From: Paraprevotella sp.
GTDB taxonomy: Bacteria > Bacteroidota > Bacteroidia > Bacteroidales > Bacteroidaceae
Direction of reading: 5' to 3'
Assembly (NCBI GenBank): GCA_017630975.1
Contig: JAGBUF010000275.1
Location: forward strand, 1-6,991
DNA: 6,991 nt
The notes beneath the pieces were generated by a model, which saw only the letters and a program-made list of their open reading frames with translations, was not told the DNA's origin and did not search any database. The position numbers and the translations under genes were made by a program. Shown in pieces: positions 4,385-6,991 of the stretch; position 1 is the first letter of the stretch; each line of letters begins with the position of its first letter.

Positions 4385-6991
4385 TTATTTTTTCTGATTT
4401 TCTATCCAAACTCTAGCATTGACAAACGCCTCCATCCATGGAGTTATCTCGTCTGTTTTGCGATCAGCAAGATACCATGCGTTCTGCCACGGGAATATAG
4501 CACGTTCCAAGTGTGGCATCATTGCCAAATGACGACCATCGGCACTACAAATACCTGCTACGCTGTAATCAGAGCCATTAGGATTTGCCGGATACTCATC
4601 ATAAGAATATTTAGCAATCACATTATATTTATCCTCAGGATACGGCAGACTGAACTTTCCTTCTCCGTGAGCCACCCATATACCCAACTTATTACCGCTT
4701 AACGAACCAAACATAACACTACGGTTCATCGGAATCGTCAAACCAACATAACAAGATTCGAATTTGTGAGAATCATTATGGAGCATGTGAGCCTTCTTCT
4801 CAAATTCAGGATTGATCAAATCCAACTCAACCATCAATTGGCAACCATTACAGATACCTAAAGAAAGAGTATCTTTACGAGCATAGAAATTGTCAAGAGC
4901 AGCTTTTGCCTTCGGATTATACAAGAATGCTCCTGCCCATCCCTTGGCTGAACCCAAAACGTCAGAGTTAGAGAAACCTCCACAGAATACAATCATATTG
5001 ATATCTTCAAGTGTCTCTCTACCTGTAATAAGATCGGTCATGGTGACATCCTTAACATCAAATCCTGCCAGATACAATGAGTAAGCCATTTCACGCTCAC
5101 CATTCGTACCTTTTTCTCGAATGATAGCGGCCTTAATTCCTGAAGGAGTTCTGCGATCGGGATTCAGACCAAATTGTGACAACTTACCGGTAAATTCCTT
5201 ATTGAATACCATTTCAAGCGGTTGCATCTTATAGTTCTCAAAACGTGCCTTTGCACAACCATTCATGCTCTGCTTTCTATCCAACAGGTAGGAAGTACTA
5301 TACCATACATCACGCAAATAATCAATTCCGAATTGATATTCAGCGCCATCTTTCTTCACTTGAATCAAACGCTCTGAGGTCGGTACACCTAATTTAATAT
5401 AAGCAACTCCGGCTTCATCTAACACTTTCTTGAAGGCTGCTTTATTGCTGTCGGCAATTTGTACTACAATACCAGGATTTTCAGACATCAAAATCTTCAC
5501 AATGTCAGCGTTTTTGAACTGATCCAATTCAACTTCGATACCTCCTTCTGTATTAGCGAAACACATTTCAAGCAATGTCACAATCATACCACCGGCAGAG
5601 ATGTCATGTCCTGCTAAAATCAATCCTTCATTGACCAATGTCTGCACTGCATTGAAAGCATCACGGAAATATTCCGGGTTCTTACATGTCGGTACATCAG
5701 AGCCCACCTTATTCAAAGATTGTGCAAAAGCAGAACCTCCTAAGCGCAAATCATCAAAACTGAAGTCAATGTGATAGAAAGAACTCTTTTCGTCATTCAC
5801 CATGACCGGAGAAACTACTTTCTTCACATCACTTACCTCTCCTCCTGCACTTACAATAACTGTTCCCGGAGAAATAATCTTCTCTCCATTGGGGTACTTT
5901 TGGCTCATTGAAAGCGAATCCTTACCGGTTGGTACATTAATTTGCAATGCACAACAGAAATCAGAAAGTGCTTTAACACCTTTATACAAACGTGCATCCT
6001 CACCTTCCTGAGAACGGCATGGCCACATCCAGTTAGCAGACAAAGATATGCTGTCCAAACCTTCACTGAATGGTGCCCAAACAATATTTGTCAGGGACTC
6101 AGCTACTGATAGTACGGAGCCGGCAGCAGGATCAGCCAATCCGGCTTGAGGAGCATGACCGATGGCTGTTGCAATACCCGCCTTTCCTCTATAATCCAAT
6201 GCTACAACTCCACAGTCGCTCAATGGTAATTGAATTTCACCTTGGCATTGCTGACGAGCAACTTTTCCAGTCACTGAACGGTCCACCTTATTTGTCAACC
6301 AATCCTTGCAGGCTACCGCCTCAAGTTGTAATACACGAGTAACATACTCATTCAGTTTTGTTACATCATACTTCACATCCTCATACGTGCGTGTAACAGT
6401 TTTATCATGCATGTATGTTTTCGGACTATGTCCAAACATTTGTGCCACATCCAAGTCAAATGGACGCACTCCATCAGCTTGCTGGAATGCAAAATGGGCA
6501 TCACCGGTTGTTTCACCAACCACATACATCGGTGCTCTTTCACGTTCAGCAATCTTTCGAACATGTTCAATATGTTCTTCTTGAATCAACAATCCCATAC
6601 GTTCTTGTGACTCATTGGCAATGATTTCCTTTGATGAAAGAGTTGAATCACCTACAGGCAATTTTGACATATCTATCAAACCACCACATTCTTCCACTAA
6701 TTCGGAAAGACAATTCACATGACCGGCAGAACCATGATCGTGGATAGAAACCACCGGATTAACCTCCTCCTCACACAAAGCACGGATAAGGTTATTGGCT
6801 CTCTTTTGCATTTCGGGATTTGCACGTTGAACCGCATTCAACTCGATACCGGAAGAGTATCTACCGGTGTCAACAGATGATACAGAACCTCCACCTAATC
6901 CAATACGGTAATTATCGCCACCGACAACCACCACTTTATTACCTTTTTGTGGTACTCCTTTCAAACAGTCGCGCTTGGTTCCGTAACCAAC
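4385..6991 (-). CDS. purL: Phosphoribosylformylglycinamidine synthase, large single-chain type (N-terminus beyond window)
   Basis: Fourth step of de novo purine synthesis: FGAR, glutamine and ATP give FGAM, glutamate, ADP and phosphate, in the cytoplasm. The visible 868 codons are the C-terminal part of a protein of about 1,230-1,300 residues. The frame is open to the right edge, where the first visible residues are VGYGTKRDC, so some 350-430 residues are missing. The ATP-binding synthetase core is shown by IHDHGSAGH, NESQERMG, PTGKDSLSM and AGHDISAGG. The glutamine amidotransferase domain begins near codon 615. Its triad is complete: nucleophile Cys at codon 714 in GICNGCQL, and His and Glu at codons 827 and 829 in MMPHLERA, matching Cys1135, His1260 and Glu1262 of E. 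coli PurL. The synthetase and glutaminase are thus fused, unlike the split PurL/PurQ/PurS of Gram-positives. The gene ends at TAA, 9 bases before a strong hairpin. Confidence 0.98.
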   Translation of the reverse strand, partial: VGYGTKRDCLKGVPQKGNKVVVVGGDNYRIGLGGGSVSSVDTGRYSSGIELNAVQRANPEMQKRANNLIRALCEEEVNPVVSIHDHGSAGHVNCLSELVEECGGLIDMSKLPVGDSTLSSKEIIANESQERMGLLIQEEHIEHVRKIAERERAPMYVVGETTGDAHFAFQQADGVRPFDLDVAQMFGHSPKTYMHDKTVTRTYEDVKYDVTKLNEYVTRVLQLEAVACKDWLTNKVDRSVTGKVARQQCQGEIQLPLSDCGVVALDYRGKAGIATAIGHAPQAGLADPAAGSVLSVAESLTNIVWAPFSEGLDSISLSANWMWPCRSQEGEDARLYKGVKALSDFCCALQINVPTGKDSLSMSQKYPNGEKIISPGTVIVSAGGEVSDVKKVVSPVMVNDEKSSFYHIDFSFDDLRLGGSAFAQSLNKVGSDVPTCKNPEYFRDAFNAVQTLVNEGLILAGHDISAGGMIVTLLEMCFANTEGGIEVELDQFKNADIVKILMSENPGIVVQIADSNKAAFKKVLDEAGVAYIKLGVPTSERLIQVKKDGAEYQFGIDYLRDVWYSTSYLLDRKQSMNGCAKARFENYKMQPLEMVFNKEFTGKLSQFGLNPDRRTPSGIKAAIIREKGTNGEREMAYSLYLAGFDVKDVTMTDLITGRETLEDINMIVFCGGFSNSDVLGSAKGWAGAFLYNPKAKAALDNFYARKDTLSLGICNGCQLMVELDLINPEFEKKAHMLHNDSHKFESCYVGLTIPMNRSVMFGSLSGNKLGIWVAHGEGKFSLPYPEDKYNVIAKYSYDEYPANPNGSDYSVAGICSADGRHLAMMPHLERAIFPWQNAWYLADRKTDEITPWMEAFVNARVWIENQKK

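Noticed and set aside
6962..6964. TTG as a possible start codon of purL
   Set aside because: The frame is open upstream to the window edge, and the protein here is in the middle of the PurL synthetase core, so the gene simply enters from the right.
1..6991. Mobile element, CRISPR array, RNA gene, defence or toxin system
   Set aside because: I saw no transposase or integrase motifs, terminal repeats, regularly spaced repeats, tRNA-like folds or base composition shift. The genes are standard chromosomal ones with intact family motifs.

Overview
The window reads as an ordinary chromosomal segment from a member of the Bacteroidota, most likely order Bacteroidales. Four things point there: the long single-chain PurL, the AT-leaning codon use with short AT-rich gaps, a Bacteroides-type -7 promoter motif (TAnnTTTG), and proteins with a Bacteroidales character. 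Genus cannot be fixed by eye. All seven protein-coding genes lie on the minus strand, so transcription runs from the right edge to the left. The two outer genes are cut by the window edges.

Reading in the direction of transcription, 6991 to 4385 is the C-terminal two-thirds or so of purL (formylglycinamidine ribonucleotide synthase, de novo purine synthesis). It is followed at once by a 12-bp perfect hairpin (4334-4375), the probable purL terminator. Next come three small membrane-protein genes: two single-domain ChrA-family (chromate ion transporter superfamily) proteins, 5 bases apart, and a MarC-family protein 18 bases further on. A 77-base AT-rich gap with a good -7 motif precedes kdsA. 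This is followed by kdsD (kpsF/gutQ type), which overlaps kdsA by 4 bases (ATGA), and then by a phospholipase D/cardiolipin-synthase-like gene that runs off the left edge.

The left half is therefore a cell-envelope cluster. KdsD makes D-arabinose 5-phosphate and KdsA condenses it with phosphoenolpyruvate to Kdo 8-phosphate, the precursor of the Kdo sugar of the lipopolysaccharide inner core. The PLD-like enzyme probably acts on phospholipids of the same envelope. KdsC and KdsB are not in the window. The ChrA pair and MarC are inner-membrane proteins whose real substrates here are unknown.

Coding density is very high and no stretch over 300 bases lacks a gene. I found no mobile element, CRISPR array, tRNA or rRNA, toxin-antitoxin pair or phage remnant, and nothing that looks like a new system. 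The most useful second looks are the hairpin between purL and chrA with its bearing on the chrA start codon, the signal-peptide-bearing PLD protein in the Kdo cluster, and the metal-dependent class of KdsA.
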